Origin: Trebouxia sp. TZW2008
Taxonomy: Eukaryota > Chlorophyta > Trebouxiophyceae > Trebouxiales > Trebouxiaceae
Assembly (NCBI GenBank): GCA_002118135.1
Contig: BDIU01000244.1
Span: 1 to 64,000, forward strand
Direction of reading: 5' to 3'
DNA length: 64,000 nt
Shown in pieces: positions 51,501-62,600 of the stretch. The notes beneath the pieces were generated by a model. That model ran no database searches. It was given only the letters and a program-made list of their open reading frames with translations, and was not told where the DNA came from. Position numbers and translations under genes: made by a program. The number at the start of each line of letters is the position of its first letter. Position 1 is the first letter of the stretch.

Positions 51501-52909
51501 GCTGAATGCAAAGTGTGCTGCTACAATGTAGTTGTGCAGCTGAATGAAATGTTTGCTGCTAGAATGCGGTTGTGCAGCTGAATGAGATGTGTGCTGCTAT
51601 TGAGTGGTTGTGCGGCTGAATGAAATGTTTGCTACTACAATGCGGTTGTGCAGCTGAATGAGATGTGTGCTACTGTAAGTGATTGTGCAGCGGAATGAGA
51701 TGTGCCCTGCTAGCATATAGTTGTGCAGTTGCATGACATGCATACTGCTACAATGTAGTTGTGCAGCAGAATGAGATGTGCGCTGCTAGAATATAGTTGT
51801 GCAGTTGCATGACATGTGTGCTGCTACAATGCAGTTGTGCAGCTGAATAGGATTTGCGCTGCTAGATTATGGTTGTGCAGTTGCATGACGTATGTGCAGC
51901 TGAATGAAACTTGCGCTGCTAAAATGTATTTGGGCAATTGCACGACATGAGTGCTGCTACAATGTGGTTGTGCAGCTGAATGAGATGTGTGTGGCGGTGA
52001 GGCTACCTGTCACCCTTCTTCCCTGCATCCAGTCCTCCACCGCTGAGATGGCCCTTCACCAGGACACCCTTGTTGGTTGGGATCCCCCACAACGTCAAGC
52101 CCTCATACCTGCAAGGTGTTGGATGTCACATGCTGTAAGGTGCTGAGGGGTATGCCAACCTTTTGCAGAATGTGTTGCTTCTTGCATATTGTGCATGCAT
52201 CTGCATGTGTTACCCGCTCAGGCATGACTACTTGTGCAGTTGTACGCACATCATGTACGAGTCAACAACGGTGAGCAAGATAGCTTTGATCAGCTTAAGG
52301 AATGTGCTGCTGCATACACAGCAAAGCATTATGGAGACACGGTTGCCAAGGGAAAGAATGCTGCACGCTGCATCAGAAACAGAAGCCTTCTTACGTCGTG
52401 CCATCATCGTATACATTGCTGTCCCATTTGATTCCCTCTCCAGGGAATGGGTATAAAGGGTGCCAGCTAAACTTTTTGCCCATAGTCCACTGAAGGGGAT
52501 TAGCGATATCTCGTTCTGGATAAACATCCATGTCGTCATATCGACCTGTCTCGCAATCGTAGTTTTCGAGTGCAGGATCCATAGGCTGTCCCGGCCCGCG
52601 TTCTGGATTACGGAGCCATTCGCGCCATTCCTTGCGCTCTTCCAAAAATTCAGCGTAGTCTTCCCCATCTTCTTGGGCCAGTCTGAATTTATCATATTCC
52701 TGGTCCAACTGCCTGGCACGGTCTTCCTCTGCATCGTACGTTTCTTCCAGTTCCGGACCGCCATCAAACTCGATTATCCCTAATCCCGGACTGCCATGAA
52801 GTTCAAGATCTATGACAGCTCCGACGTCATTTTCTACATCGGTTTCAGACTCTTGGTCTCCGTCTGTGATCGCTTGACCATTTTTTACAGCGCTGTTTCT
52901 GACTGGCAT
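45506..52909 (-). CDS. TIC100: TIC100-like MORN-repeat protein of the chloroplast protein import machinery
   Basis: Probable component of the inner-envelope TIC (1 MDa/TIC20) complex. Seven exons, all in phase: 52909-52395, 51168-51064, 50001-49816, 49368-49299, 48036-47875, 47071-46814, 45898-45506, giving 562 residues. An acidic N-terminal region (EDYAEFLEERKEWREWL) leads to WHPLYPFPGEGIKWDSNVYD. MORN motifs follow (YEGEFRFGCAHGLGVE, IYQGEWVYGKRHG), then REGMDPVEAWELSK, HYPHGTKFMAPGPMGQ and KAERYWDESRK. The C-terminus has a (GSDS)n-rich linker and a basic tail (MTLSMSRRATLGLNQAF, QAQRRRRLSR). This order matches plant TIC100/EMB1211 as remembered, but the protein is shorter than the Arabidopsis one and no transit peptide is obvious. 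A generic MORN protein remains the alternative. Very long introns hold exon shadows and minisatellites. Exon 49368-49299 is supported mainly by phase. Confidence 0.72.
47085..47350. repeat. ~60-65-bp degenerate tandem repeat in a TIC100-like intron
   Basis: Units share GTGCCCATTGA.TCAGGCT and GGCTAAGTAAAGGC.CAGCACAC.ACTTGTG. Four to five copies lie beside exon 47071-46814. Confidence 0.75.
48190..48450 (-). repeat. Two shadows of TIC100-like exon 48036-47875, 5' end
   Basis: The motif GGGGTCCTGCAGTAGCAC occurs at 48031 (functional acceptor) and again at 48233 and 48431, about 200 bp apart, with more than 100 bp of flanking intron conserved. The nearer copy still encodes DPMHYPHGT. Confidence 0.92.
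48695..49020. repeat. ~150-165-bp intronic tandem duplication
   Basis: CAAGCTGGGAATATGTCATA...CAACCCATGTGCGTCCTGAGCC recurs as CAAGCTGGGAATGTGTCACA...CAACCCATGTGCATCCTGAGCC. No coding potential recognised. Confidence 0.85.
49095..49290 (-). repeat. Shadows of TIC100-like exon 49368-49299, 3' end
   Basis: Two downstream copies of the QHKIADKLVSA-coding segment (QHRIADRLVFA near 49230-49195, and a weaker one near 49130-49095), spaced about 100-120 bp apart. Confidence 0.75.
50030..50340 (-). repeat. Three shadows of TIC100-like exon 50001-49816, 5' end
   Basis: An upstream array with a period of about 110 bp. Each unit carries a CACACCTG acceptor region and a segment encoding a variant of RKRIREGMDP (for example RERIREGLDSLQ). 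The real exon is the innermost unit. Confidence 0.9.
51320..51995. repeat. 38-39-bp minisatellite, about 17 units, in the first TIC100-like intron
   Basis: The consensus is close to GTTGTGCAGCTGAATGAGAT followed by GTGTGCTGCTACAATGTA. Units diverge by 10-25% and alternate between two sub-types (AGCTGAATGAGAT and AGTTGCATGACAT). Confidence 0.95.
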
Positions 52910-53122
52910 GCTGCTCGAAAGCCAAAGCAAACAATGGCTATCGGCAATGGCAGCCCACGAGAGCACTGCTCATCGCGATGAACAGGGTTCGGCATTCGCG
53001 TCAGGGTCCCGGAGCAACGGCACGCGGAGGACGGTGCACGCAAGGCGTATAGTGCTTTTTTTGGGGAGGGCGCACAAACTTATCATAGTTCATTTGCTCG
53101 CTGCAGTTTGTGGGCCTGAGTC
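52910..53122. promoter_or_regulatory. Divergent promoter interval, TIC100-like / SMYD4-like
   Basis: 213 bp between start codons, the shortest in the window and CpG-rich. No core motif assigned. Confidence 0.6.
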
Positions 53123-56100
53123 ATGCTGGCAGCCCTTGAGGCTTTGCGGCAGAATGCTGGGTTTGAGCGTTGCGTGAAACAGGAGTTGCAGGAGACTACA
53201 GTTGATCTGGAACTGGTGTGCACACTTTGTTGCGAGGTGTTGGGCGCTAAACTTCGCCATGTCCTCATTCAAGCGCTTATCAACGAGGAGGCGGAGGTGT
53301 GCCGGACAGCGCATCGGTTCAAGTCTATCCTGACGGTACACATAACTTTGTCCTTCGTGACAGGGCGCCAGTGCAGACACCGCACAGGCGTTGCAATACA
53401 GGCAGGCCGGGACATCTGCCTTTCGTTGCCGTGACTATAACGTAGCTGCTTTGGCTTATACTGGTGAGGGTCTGTCCTTTCTGGAGTCCTCTGCAACTGT
53501 TGCAGTCAAGGGACTCTAGTTTCTGCGCAGAGTGCCTGGATTTTCTTGACGAGACCAGCCAACGCGAAAAAAGAGCTGTCTGCGATGTCCTGTGCAACAG
53601 AGCTTTGGCATTGCTGCGCCTGACGCCCTCGCTAGCAGAAGCTGCTTTGCAGGACTCGACAAGCGCTGTGCACATTGACAATACCAGCAGCAAGGTATGT
53701 CCAGCTATGGACAATGCAAGACTTGTCTTATCCAGCACGTGCACAGCCTCCATGTGTCAAGGACTTCAAAACGATTGGCAACTTCAACAAGCTGATGCAT
53801 TTTCACGTGTAACTGTCTAGGCCTGGTATCGTAGAGCATGCAGCCATGAAGCGCTTCTGAATTTGTCAGCAGCCTGCCAAGACGCTGCACAAGCAGTCCT
53901 ATTTGCCAGGTACTTTGTCATGTCAGGTCACGCAATTGCATGTTTGCACACGTCAACAGTTCCATGCCCTGGTCTGTCTAACTGCTTGCAGCTCCTTGCC
54001 TCACTAGCTTGAGCTTCTCGGGAGGACTACGGTATTGATTCAGAGCTGGTGTTTCAAGTCTATGTCCCTCCGGGCGCAGCTCTTATCTGATATGCATCGC
54101 TGGCTGCCAATTGAGGTGCAGGGCCATGCAAACTCCTGGCAGCTTTGTATATGACACCCTCACAAAGACAGGCATAAAGGTCTGCTTGTGTGTCCACAAA
54201 AATGATAACATCTCAGAGTCTGCATTGGGCTGTCTTTGCAGCAACATCAGAGACCAATATTGATGTGCACAGCACTTGCATTCCTTCCTCTCTGCATGGT
54301 ATTTGGCAGCATTGTTTGTGCACAGAATGCCAGCAGGGGACTTGACTGCATGCAGTGGGGCACAGCAGGAAGACTGCAAGAGGCTAATGCTGCGTCTTCA
54401 GTCCGCTCAGCATAGGTCTGAGTCATGTGAGCAGTCCAAGCAAAGCCCAGTTCAGGCCTCAAGCAGCAGCAACAAAGACTCATCCAAAACATGTTCAATC
54501 TTGCCTGAGTGGCCAGCAGATGCCCAGGAGAACACATCAGCAGTGCAAAGCAGCACCAGCGAGGACAGACAGTTGGTCGCAACATGCCCTGTGGCAGCAG
54601 GCAGCATCATTTGGACTGAGTCACCGTTTGCACATGTGCTGCTGAAGCAACACAGGAAGCAGGTGAGAAGCCTGAGCACAGTCAGCTTAAGAGTCTAGCT
54701 ATGTATTGATCACGTCTGCCATCAGGCTTGACAACCAGCTGTCATTTCATGCTGCCTTCTTCAGATGTTGTAGTCGTGTTGCCTGCCTCTTGCAGCTGTG
54801 CACCATTCATTCATGCATCCAGGTTGTCGGAGCCATCAGGCAATTGACCAAAATACAAAAGAAGTGTTCATGCAGTAAGTAGTATACTTTGCGCAACTGC
54901 GAAACTCAGTGTTGAAGCCGTACTAAACATGCACAGCTCATGCTTTGGCCTTGCCTTTGCCAGCGCTCATGTTGTATGGCTACAGAGGTGTAGCTTCTGC
55001 CTGCGGCTGGTGCAGCGGGTGTCATGCTACTCATGTTCCGCATGTCCCTTGGTGTGCTACTGTGGCCCAGCATGTCGCCAAAGTGATGCGTTTCATGTTG
55101 CTGGAGGTGTGGAGTGTGGTGTGCCCTGGACCCGTCTGCTGCCTCCAGATGTGGTCCTAGCCGCCAGAATGGCCACTCGGATGTCACAGGTAGGGTCAAG
55201 GCTTCCCTGATGGTTGCTGCTCTTAAGGCGGGAATTCTGGGCTGCTTCTTTCACGAGGGGTCTCGTTGTCACACCTGACAGTTTGATAGAGCTTGCAAGT
55301 GCAGGCATGTGCATTTCTAGCTTGGTTGCTGTTGTTGCGTTGCAGCACTGACATGTTTGGGTCATGCTACACTTTAGAGACCATTGTCCATTGTGCCTGT
55401 GAGGCCGTGTGGGGGCTGCTGCTGCCTGAAAATGGAAGAAGATATGCCAAACCAGCTTGCAGTTGCTCTTCTTTGCCTTACTCAGCATAGTACTACAATG
55501 CTCTCCAAGGACTTGTCAATACTGTCATCATGCACCTCGGCTTGTTCCCTCACATTGGTTCTACGCTTGTCCAAGAAAGTGCACATGATTCAGGCAGTAC
55601 ACCCTACTATCTTATTTCTTGCATGCTTCTCAACAATACTGTTCAGTGCTGACTGGTTTCATGTGTGTTTGAAGGAGGACAGTGTGCAAAAGCATCGCAT
55701 TGCCAGCTTGCAAACCCACCTCAAACAGACGAGCGTGTCAGTACTGACAGAGTTGGTCCTGCAGTCAACACTTGCAGCCCTGTGTTGCAGTCACAGCTCT
55801 TCACCTTCCCCTCCCTCAGCCAGCAGTATCTTGACAGCCCTGCTACAAGTCCACATCAACGGGTTGGCAGTGGTGCCAAAGCAGCATTGCAATGCTGCAG
55901 ACCGCATTGCCTTGGCAGTCTACCCCACAGCCAGCCTCATGAACCATGCCTGTCAGCCAAATGTTGCCCTTTCGTTTGATGGCAGCCAGCTGATTGCCAG
56001 GGCAACACAGCCCATCCAGGCTGGTCAGCCGATCTTGCATTGTTATGGTCCTCAGAAGGGAGCATTGATCACGCCGCTGAGACAGGAACAGCTCAGGCAG

Positions 56101-57564
56101 CAGTACCACTTCACCTGTCAGTGCCCAGCTTGCGTGGCAGGCTTTGTTGAGGTTGAGCAGGACATGGTGGGTTTACAATGTCTGGATGCAAGCTGCAAGG
56201 GTGTGATGGTCCCCAAGGAGGCTGTGGAGGCAGGACTGTGCTCTGTACAGCCCCTGCCTTCAGGCATAGGCAATGACATGTGCAACAGGTGCCTCGCTTC
56301 TGCTGATTGCTGAGACCGTCAGGACCTGGCGTGGTAGTCTTTGCACTTATTCACTGCTGCCTTTGCTCACAGAGGCTTCTGATATGCTGCCGCACAACAT
56401 AGACCGTTCTTGTCTGTTTTGCTTGTCTTCAATATCAAGCCAGGATGTTGACCTGGGTCGGCAATCATGAAAAATCAAAGTACATGCATGTTTTTCTGTA
56501 CATAATCAAGTTGTCCTGGCTCAGCCAGATCAGGTGCTGCTGCTGTGAGACATGTGCCTGAACTGCGCTGAGTGTGACTAGGAGGCTAGGTGACATCTGC
56601 ACCACATGGCTCTTGTCTGCTGATACAGGTGCAAGCAATGCTGGTCCCTTAAGCTTCAAGACAACTCCCATCCTGTATGGGTTGCTCTAGTTGCAGCCAA
56701 GGCCCAGTTTGAGGCAGCCATGCAGAAGCTGCAAAGCAGCCCAAGAGAGGAAGCTGCAATCAAAGCTGTGCTAGAGCCTCTCTTGTATGTTCTGAAGGTG
56801 AGGCTGCAACCTGCAAACGTTGTACTTTCCTCCTCGTGGCCAAAGCAGAGTGCTGCAAGCGCCACAATGTAAGGAACACATATCAATATCATTTCTGTAC
56901 ATGTTTGCAGCTCCTCATGTGTCCGAGATGCACAGAGATAGACTACATTGCAAGCAACATTGCACAAGGACATTGTGAAAGTAGCCGTCTCCACACATGC
57001 ATACAGCTTCCAATGCTCATGGGTTGCATAGTCGCAACTCCACCCTTGGTGGCTCATTTGTTATACGAGCTACATGAGATATGAGCCACGTTTTGGACTA
57101 GAATGCGGTGCAAACATGCAGCCTGTCAGTACTGTAAGACTTTGCTTGTAAGACTTGGCTTGCAAAGCTAGCTTCTTTTGGCAGTCCTGCACACTCCATG
57201 CTGTGCTTGCCTCACCCACCTCATTGCATGCTGAGACACACAGCAGGTGCTTAGCAACTTGGCATGCTTGCAGGCTCAACGCAAACATTTGGCCAAGGCA
57301 AATCAGCTCACAGCACAGACACATCATCAACTGTCTGAGGTGTATGAAGCTTTGGACAACGTGCAGCAGGCAATAAGCCATTCTGAGGCAGTTCTGGAAA
57401 GTTTGCAGAAGAGCTACCCTGACAACAGCACAGCCGTGGCCTTTCAGCAGATGAAACTGGGAGGGTTGCTGCGCACAGCTGGCAACAGCTCAGCAGCACA
57501 AGCCTATGCTGAAGCTGCTCAAGAGTGTCTCAAATTACATTTTGGATCACATGACTGGCAGTGA
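53123..57564 (+). CDS. SMYD4-like TPR/MYND/SET methyltransferase
   Basis: Predicted lysine methyltransferase; its substrate (histone or not) is unknown. Exons: 53123-53335, 53506-53694, 53821-53909, 54326-54662, 54986-55189, 55675-56288, 56629-56797, 57274-57564, giving 701 residues. N-terminal TPR-like helices (VLCNRALALLRL, AWYRRACSHEALLNLSAACQ) come first. A split SET start follows (VAAGSIIWTESPFAHVL). The MYND finger comes next (CSFCLRL, CYSCSACPLVCYCGPACRQ, then H and C). The SET core has NGLAVVPK, ASLMNHACQPNVALSF and GQPILHCYG, and a cysteine-rich post-SET is seen (FTCQCPACV). C-terminal TPRs end the protein. MYND inserted into SET with flanking TPRs is the SMYD4 layout. The acceptor at 55674 (GAAG) is less typical than the others, so the start of exon 6 is uncertain. 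Confidence 0.9.
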
Positions 57565-58138
57565 ATTGCGTGAAAGCCATCAATCTGAAGTTGCAGGCCA
57601 CAGATTTTGTAATTGCTGTCAACGCAAAAGTTAAGTTTTGGCGCGCAAGGACCACATGCAGTTGTCATGATGCAGCATGAATGTGTCGTCAAGTTTCGAG
57701 AACGTGTCAATGATGACCAGCCCTGAACCTGCTGCCTATCACAGCACTGAATCCTGTGCTGTTTGCATCATTGTGTTATAAGATGCGTATTCAATTCTAT
57801 ACTGTTGCATGCAATTGGCACCCACTGATCAGCAGTGACAGTTCATTCGCCACACGCAGACTCAACTCCATTGATGGCGAAATCTTGGGCAAAATGACTC
57901 AAAGTGCTAAATGCCTTGCCACACTGCGACATGTAGATGACAGCACTACCTGCTGTGACGCACCACCCTCATGATGTCATCAGACAAATCGAGCCGCTTG
58001 CTGGAACCAATCCTGCTTGTCTGCACTGTTGCGTCTGAGCTGTGAGTTCTCCAATGCCAGACAGGAATACAACAATACTGTACCTTGGTTGCACATGCTT
58101 GCTTTATTAGAGAACCTCCAACAAGCGACTAGCTTGGC
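57565..58138. other. Convergent 3' intergenic interval, SMYD4-like / DUF1499
   Basis: 574 bp. It contains a TGTAA at about 57607, a plausible poly(A) signal of the SMYD4-like gene. No other feature was recognised. Confidence 0.5.
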
Positions 58139-59313
58139 TCATTGATAGCATTCAATGTATTCACATCCGATGACCTGCCAGCCCAGCTGTTGTCGGAGTG
58201 CACTCAGCCTCTTCCGCTGAGCTCCACCATCAGATAAAGGGGCTTGAATTGGCCAAATGTACTTGACATTAGCTGCAGGCGCACACACGCAACATGTGTT
58301 TGTGAAAATACACTCTGCAGAAGCTGCAGAAAGCAAGAGGCATGACACTGACATGCCTGCCATCGAACGAAATGTCACCAAAGGGCCTTCATCTTTGTAG
58401 GATTTGTCTGAGCGGATGAGCACCCTGCAGCAGCAGCACCAGCAGACAGGTCAACACCCATCACTAAATTCAGCAGGTGCCAGCAGTGTCAAGTAAGTAG
58501 CAAGGTGCACATTGCTTGATCAGCCTGCCCAACGTAGCGGAATGAGACTTTCATGATCCTTGCTTGAGCTCTGCAATAGCCCAGACAGTGGGCTGACCAG
58601 CATGAAGGCTTTGCTCAACATCAGCAACGCAACGTGTTCCTACTCGATGATGTCTTGCCCGTATACACCACCGACCGAGAAGGCTCGGTAGTCTGCATCT
58701 GGCAGCTCTGCCTGTCTCACAACCTGAGCTTCCGGACAAACACGCCTCAGCGCATTTTCAAACAGCTTTGTAGCGATTCGAGGATCTGGTTCTGCGGCTC
58801 GCCATGCCGGGCTGTACATCTGCGGGCAACCATGACAATTGCGTTCGCTAGACAACGTAAACAGCAGGCTTCCTGTGTAGTACAGTGTGTACACGCGCAA
58901 TACCTGGCTGAGACTGCGTGTGCTGACACAATTTGGATTGACTGCACCGGGACAAGACCTGATGCGCCTACGACCATGAACGTACGGCTTGCAGACCACG
59001 AATACTCTTGTAGCTATTAGCTTAGCAGCGGCATGCATATGCTTCGCCAGACGCAGACCAACCGCGTGTCATCGAGGCCATACTGCATAGCCTTTGCGTC
59101 TTCGTACGGGGAGGTGGACAAAACAGCATTGGCGGGAGCAGCAAACAGAAGCGTCCCCAATGATAAAAGAGCCTTGCGCCTGTGATGCAGAGCTGGTGCA
59201 GTGTCACACTTGTGTTGCCTATGCAAGTCGCGCACGTCGTGACAAGGGACCTTACAAAAAGTTACAGAGCTCGTGCAAGACTGCAGACGAGTGCCAAATG
59301 CCGTACCCAACAT
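58139..59313 (-). CDS. DUF1499 protein with bipartite thylakoid-lumen targeting
   Basis: Function unknown; predicted thylakoid-lumen protein. Exons: 59313-59063, 59006-58904, 58819-58644, 58570-58511, 58424-58357, 58272-58139, giving 263 residues. The N-terminus is a transit-like region followed by HHRRKALLSLGTLLFAAPANA, a hydrophobic signal with a twin arginine and an ANA cleavage site, suggesting Tat-dependent transfer. The DUF1499 core is RIRSCPGAVNPNCVSTRS, followed by MYSPAWRA, FSVGGVYGQDIIE, VRSMA-like VTFRSMA, and a C-terminal SDGGAQRKRLSALRQQLGW. The intron between exons 5 and 6 starts with GC (CAG|GCATGT) rather than GT, which is needed for the frame. The acceptor of exon 2 (CAAG) is also chosen by phase. 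It is divergent from the PP4R1-like gene. Confidence 0.82.
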
Positions 59314-59638
59314 TGCTCGCTTCAGGCAAAGCACCTGCAAAGTGAGCAGTTGCTGTGGTTTCAAATGTTGGCATAGGGGCTCTTGTAAGGGCGGGTTTGA
59401 CAAAATCGTCCCATGAAGCCAGGGCGGGTCGTCAGTGCACTTGCACTTCAAGTGCACCATGACTCAGGAAACCTCCCCGACGCTTGCAAGGTACGAGCTC
59501 AGGGTGACTTTGATCAGCAACAGCTGCAGCAGGGGTATCGCATCTCAAGCGCTGATTCATTGATTGATTCACGCAAGACGCACACTCGGCCGGCGAGCTT
59601 GAAGTCAAGACGATGACCTGCTTCCAGTGATTTCAGTT
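59314..59638. promoter_or_regulatory. Divergent promoter interval, DUF1499 / PP4R1-like
   Basis: 325 bp between the start codons. Moderately CpG-rich. No motif assigned. Confidence 0.55.
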
Positions 59639-62600
59639 ATGGACGCGTTGCCGGAAGATTGGCAGGCCGTCCCGAACGAGAAGGAGAAATGCGAGGAGAT
59701 CACCAGATTGACGGTGCGCTGATGGTCGAGCTAGAGCGCTTGTGTGGCAGTGACTGCCGCTCGTTCATGCTTGCAGCTGACCTGAAATTTTGCTCATTAA
59801 ATGCTCACGATATGCTGAGCAGCACTGCTGCTCACCTGAGGTGTCGTGCTGTTGCAGGTGCCGGAAAACCTGAGTGAAATTGACAGAGCTACTACACTTC
59901 TTGCTGGTGGTCACCCTCAGCAGCAGAAGAGTGTTGTTGACAGGTACATTTCAGCTTCTTCGCAGGCACAGCTAAGCTGCCAGAGCTCACATAGGCATCA
60001 GCTGTGTTGCTTGCAGCTTTCCTGCCCTTGTTCGAGCAAAAGGCAGACCTGCAGTGCTTGCTGTGGCGCCACCCCTCTGCCACTTGCTGCCAACATTTGA
60101 GCTCACACTGAAGGTGAGCCGCAACTTCCTTCTCTGCTCCTGCAAACATTCAAAGGCTGCACAGGAAAGCAACTCAGAACATATTCAACTGCAAACAGCT
60201 TCCAATCCACTCAACTGAACTCACTTGCTGAGGTGTGGATTGTTCTCAACTGACATTTCGGGACGTCGACAATTGTTTAAGGCCTGTACAGTAGGCAACA
60301 AGCTGACATCACAGCTCACCTGTGCAGGTGGCAGCAGTTGAGGCACTGACAACAGTGGTTGAGGCTCAGCTGATTGCTGCTGGGGATATCGTAGACTTGT
60401 TGCTTCCCACAGTGCTCTCTAGCATCAATGTGGTTGGCTCTCCTGATGAGGTAGGCAGCAAAAGAAGTATGGCATCATTTTCTTGCACCAACGTGGCTGC
60501 AAAAAGCAAGTTCGTATTCTGCAATAGCAAATTGCCATGCTCTCCATTTCATGGATGGATACTCTCAACAAGTTGTGTGATATGTGTTGCACAAACTCAC
60601 TAAAGTAGGTCGAATTGCATCACGGTTACTGCATCTCATGGACCCATACTCTTACGCACTTGCATATTGCGTATGACGCATTGCACATTAAAGCATCATG
60701 TATGGTGACTCACTGCTCTGCCATGCTCAACCATGCTTGAAAGGCATTCCACCGCCAGCAGCAGATCAACCCAAAAGTAAAATGTGATTGCATAGGCGGT
60801 CAATGCCTGGCTGAAGTGCTTTCATGCCATAGTGCCTCTGCTGGATAAGGCACTCATCAAGGGCAAGATCTTGCCCGTAGCCTTGGCAAAAGGAGCAAAT
60901 CATGAAACCTCAGTGCAGTCCAGAGTCATATGCTGTGCCATGCTTGGGGCCATGGCCAGCTGTCTCACTAAGGTCAGTTGGTATTGATGTCCAGTGGAGC
61001 ATTGAACCCTGCTGACCACCTAAATCGTATAAATTTGAGTTGCAGTAGCAATATCACGCAGTCAATGGTGGTTATGTCAAGTCAAGGCGCATTGTGTCAT
61101 GGATGTCTCCAGGACCATTGCATAGAATTGTCGTGCACGTACCTTCTCAGGCGCCTTCTACTCACAGAGGCTCCCACTATGCTGCCTAATGGCACAGAGC
61201 TCTCCTTCCCTTTTGAAGCTGTTTGGACGGGAGCTTCCTGTTGTGTCTGATGCATGAGCAAGCATTGACTATGTGTGCTTGTCAAGCTGCTGGATCCACT
61301 TGGTGCCAGCTTGCTAATACATTCATTGTCTTGCAGGAGGAGATTGAACGGGGGTACTTGCGAACAGCAATGACGCTTTGTCAGGACACAGATTACATAG
61401 TGCGCATCAACATGTGTGACGGTCTGCAATGCTTGGCAGCAGCAGTTGGGCTAGATGTTACAGTCGCTACCATACTGCCAGAGATTTTGGAACTCATGAA
61501 GGATGAGGAGCCTCTTGTAAGAGTGGCTGCCATCAACTCATTAGTTGCAGGTAAAGACAGCTTGCATATGGCATCCGCAACATATGTTGAACAGCAGTTT
61601 GGCCAAGACATATCAATGACATTGCAGCTCAACACAGCTCGCGCCTGTCATCAGCAACAGATGCCAAAGTACAATGTGGTTCTGAGGTCTCAGTGACATT
61701 GCAGCTAAGGACAGCTTGCATCTGTCATCAGCACCAGATGCAAAAAAATCAACTTGCCATGACACGTCACTGGGATCACACATGTACATCGCGACAGCCA
61801 TCAGCTTCCTGCATTTGTGACAGATGTTGCCAGCAGTCAAAGAATTTTCCTCAGCTGCGCTTACTTCTGATGGAAAGTGTTGTTGCAAGCAACAGCCGAG
61901 ACTGATGCAAAGCCTTTGGACATGCAGTCATGGGAAGCCTTCCAGTAGATGTGCGCCGCAAGAAAGTTCTCCCATATTGTCGTCTGTTCTTTCAGACTCC
62001 TGATATGGAAAGTCAAGTGGCCCGCTGCATGGCTTCCCAGTTCCCCAATGTTCTATCCCAGGTCAGACGTACTGCAGCTTTTGTGCTGTGGCTCTTTGTC
62101 TGACGCTTTGCTTGTTGCGCGCCACTTGTAGTCACTTAACATGGCTGGCTTCGTCATTCAAGACCAGCGTTCTAGCCAAGTTACAACATGCAGTGCGTAA
62201 CCGACTCTTGACCCGTGGTCAGTCACATCTGCTGCTTGTGTGCATGTCTGTCTTCCAGATTGTGCAGTTTTCATGATACATGTTTTCACACGGCAGAGGG
62301 TGAAGTGACACGAGCTGTCTCACGTCAGGGCTGCAGGTGGCAAGGACCCATTTTCTGCAGATGTCTTCTGCTGGCGAACTGCTCTAAGAATGTTGATCCA
62401 ACTGCAGGTTGTTGCTGACATTGACAATGATCTTGAAGTGGGAGTCTTCTTGGGAGCTTACCGACAGCTGGCACAGCGGCAGGATCTGGAAACGCGCCGC
62501 CTGTGTGCTGAAAGTTGTGCAGCTGTTCTCAAGGGTGCAACCCCTCGCAGGTCAGAGAATTGCATTCCCGGCTAGCTTGTGCTCACGTCTATCAGCAGCC

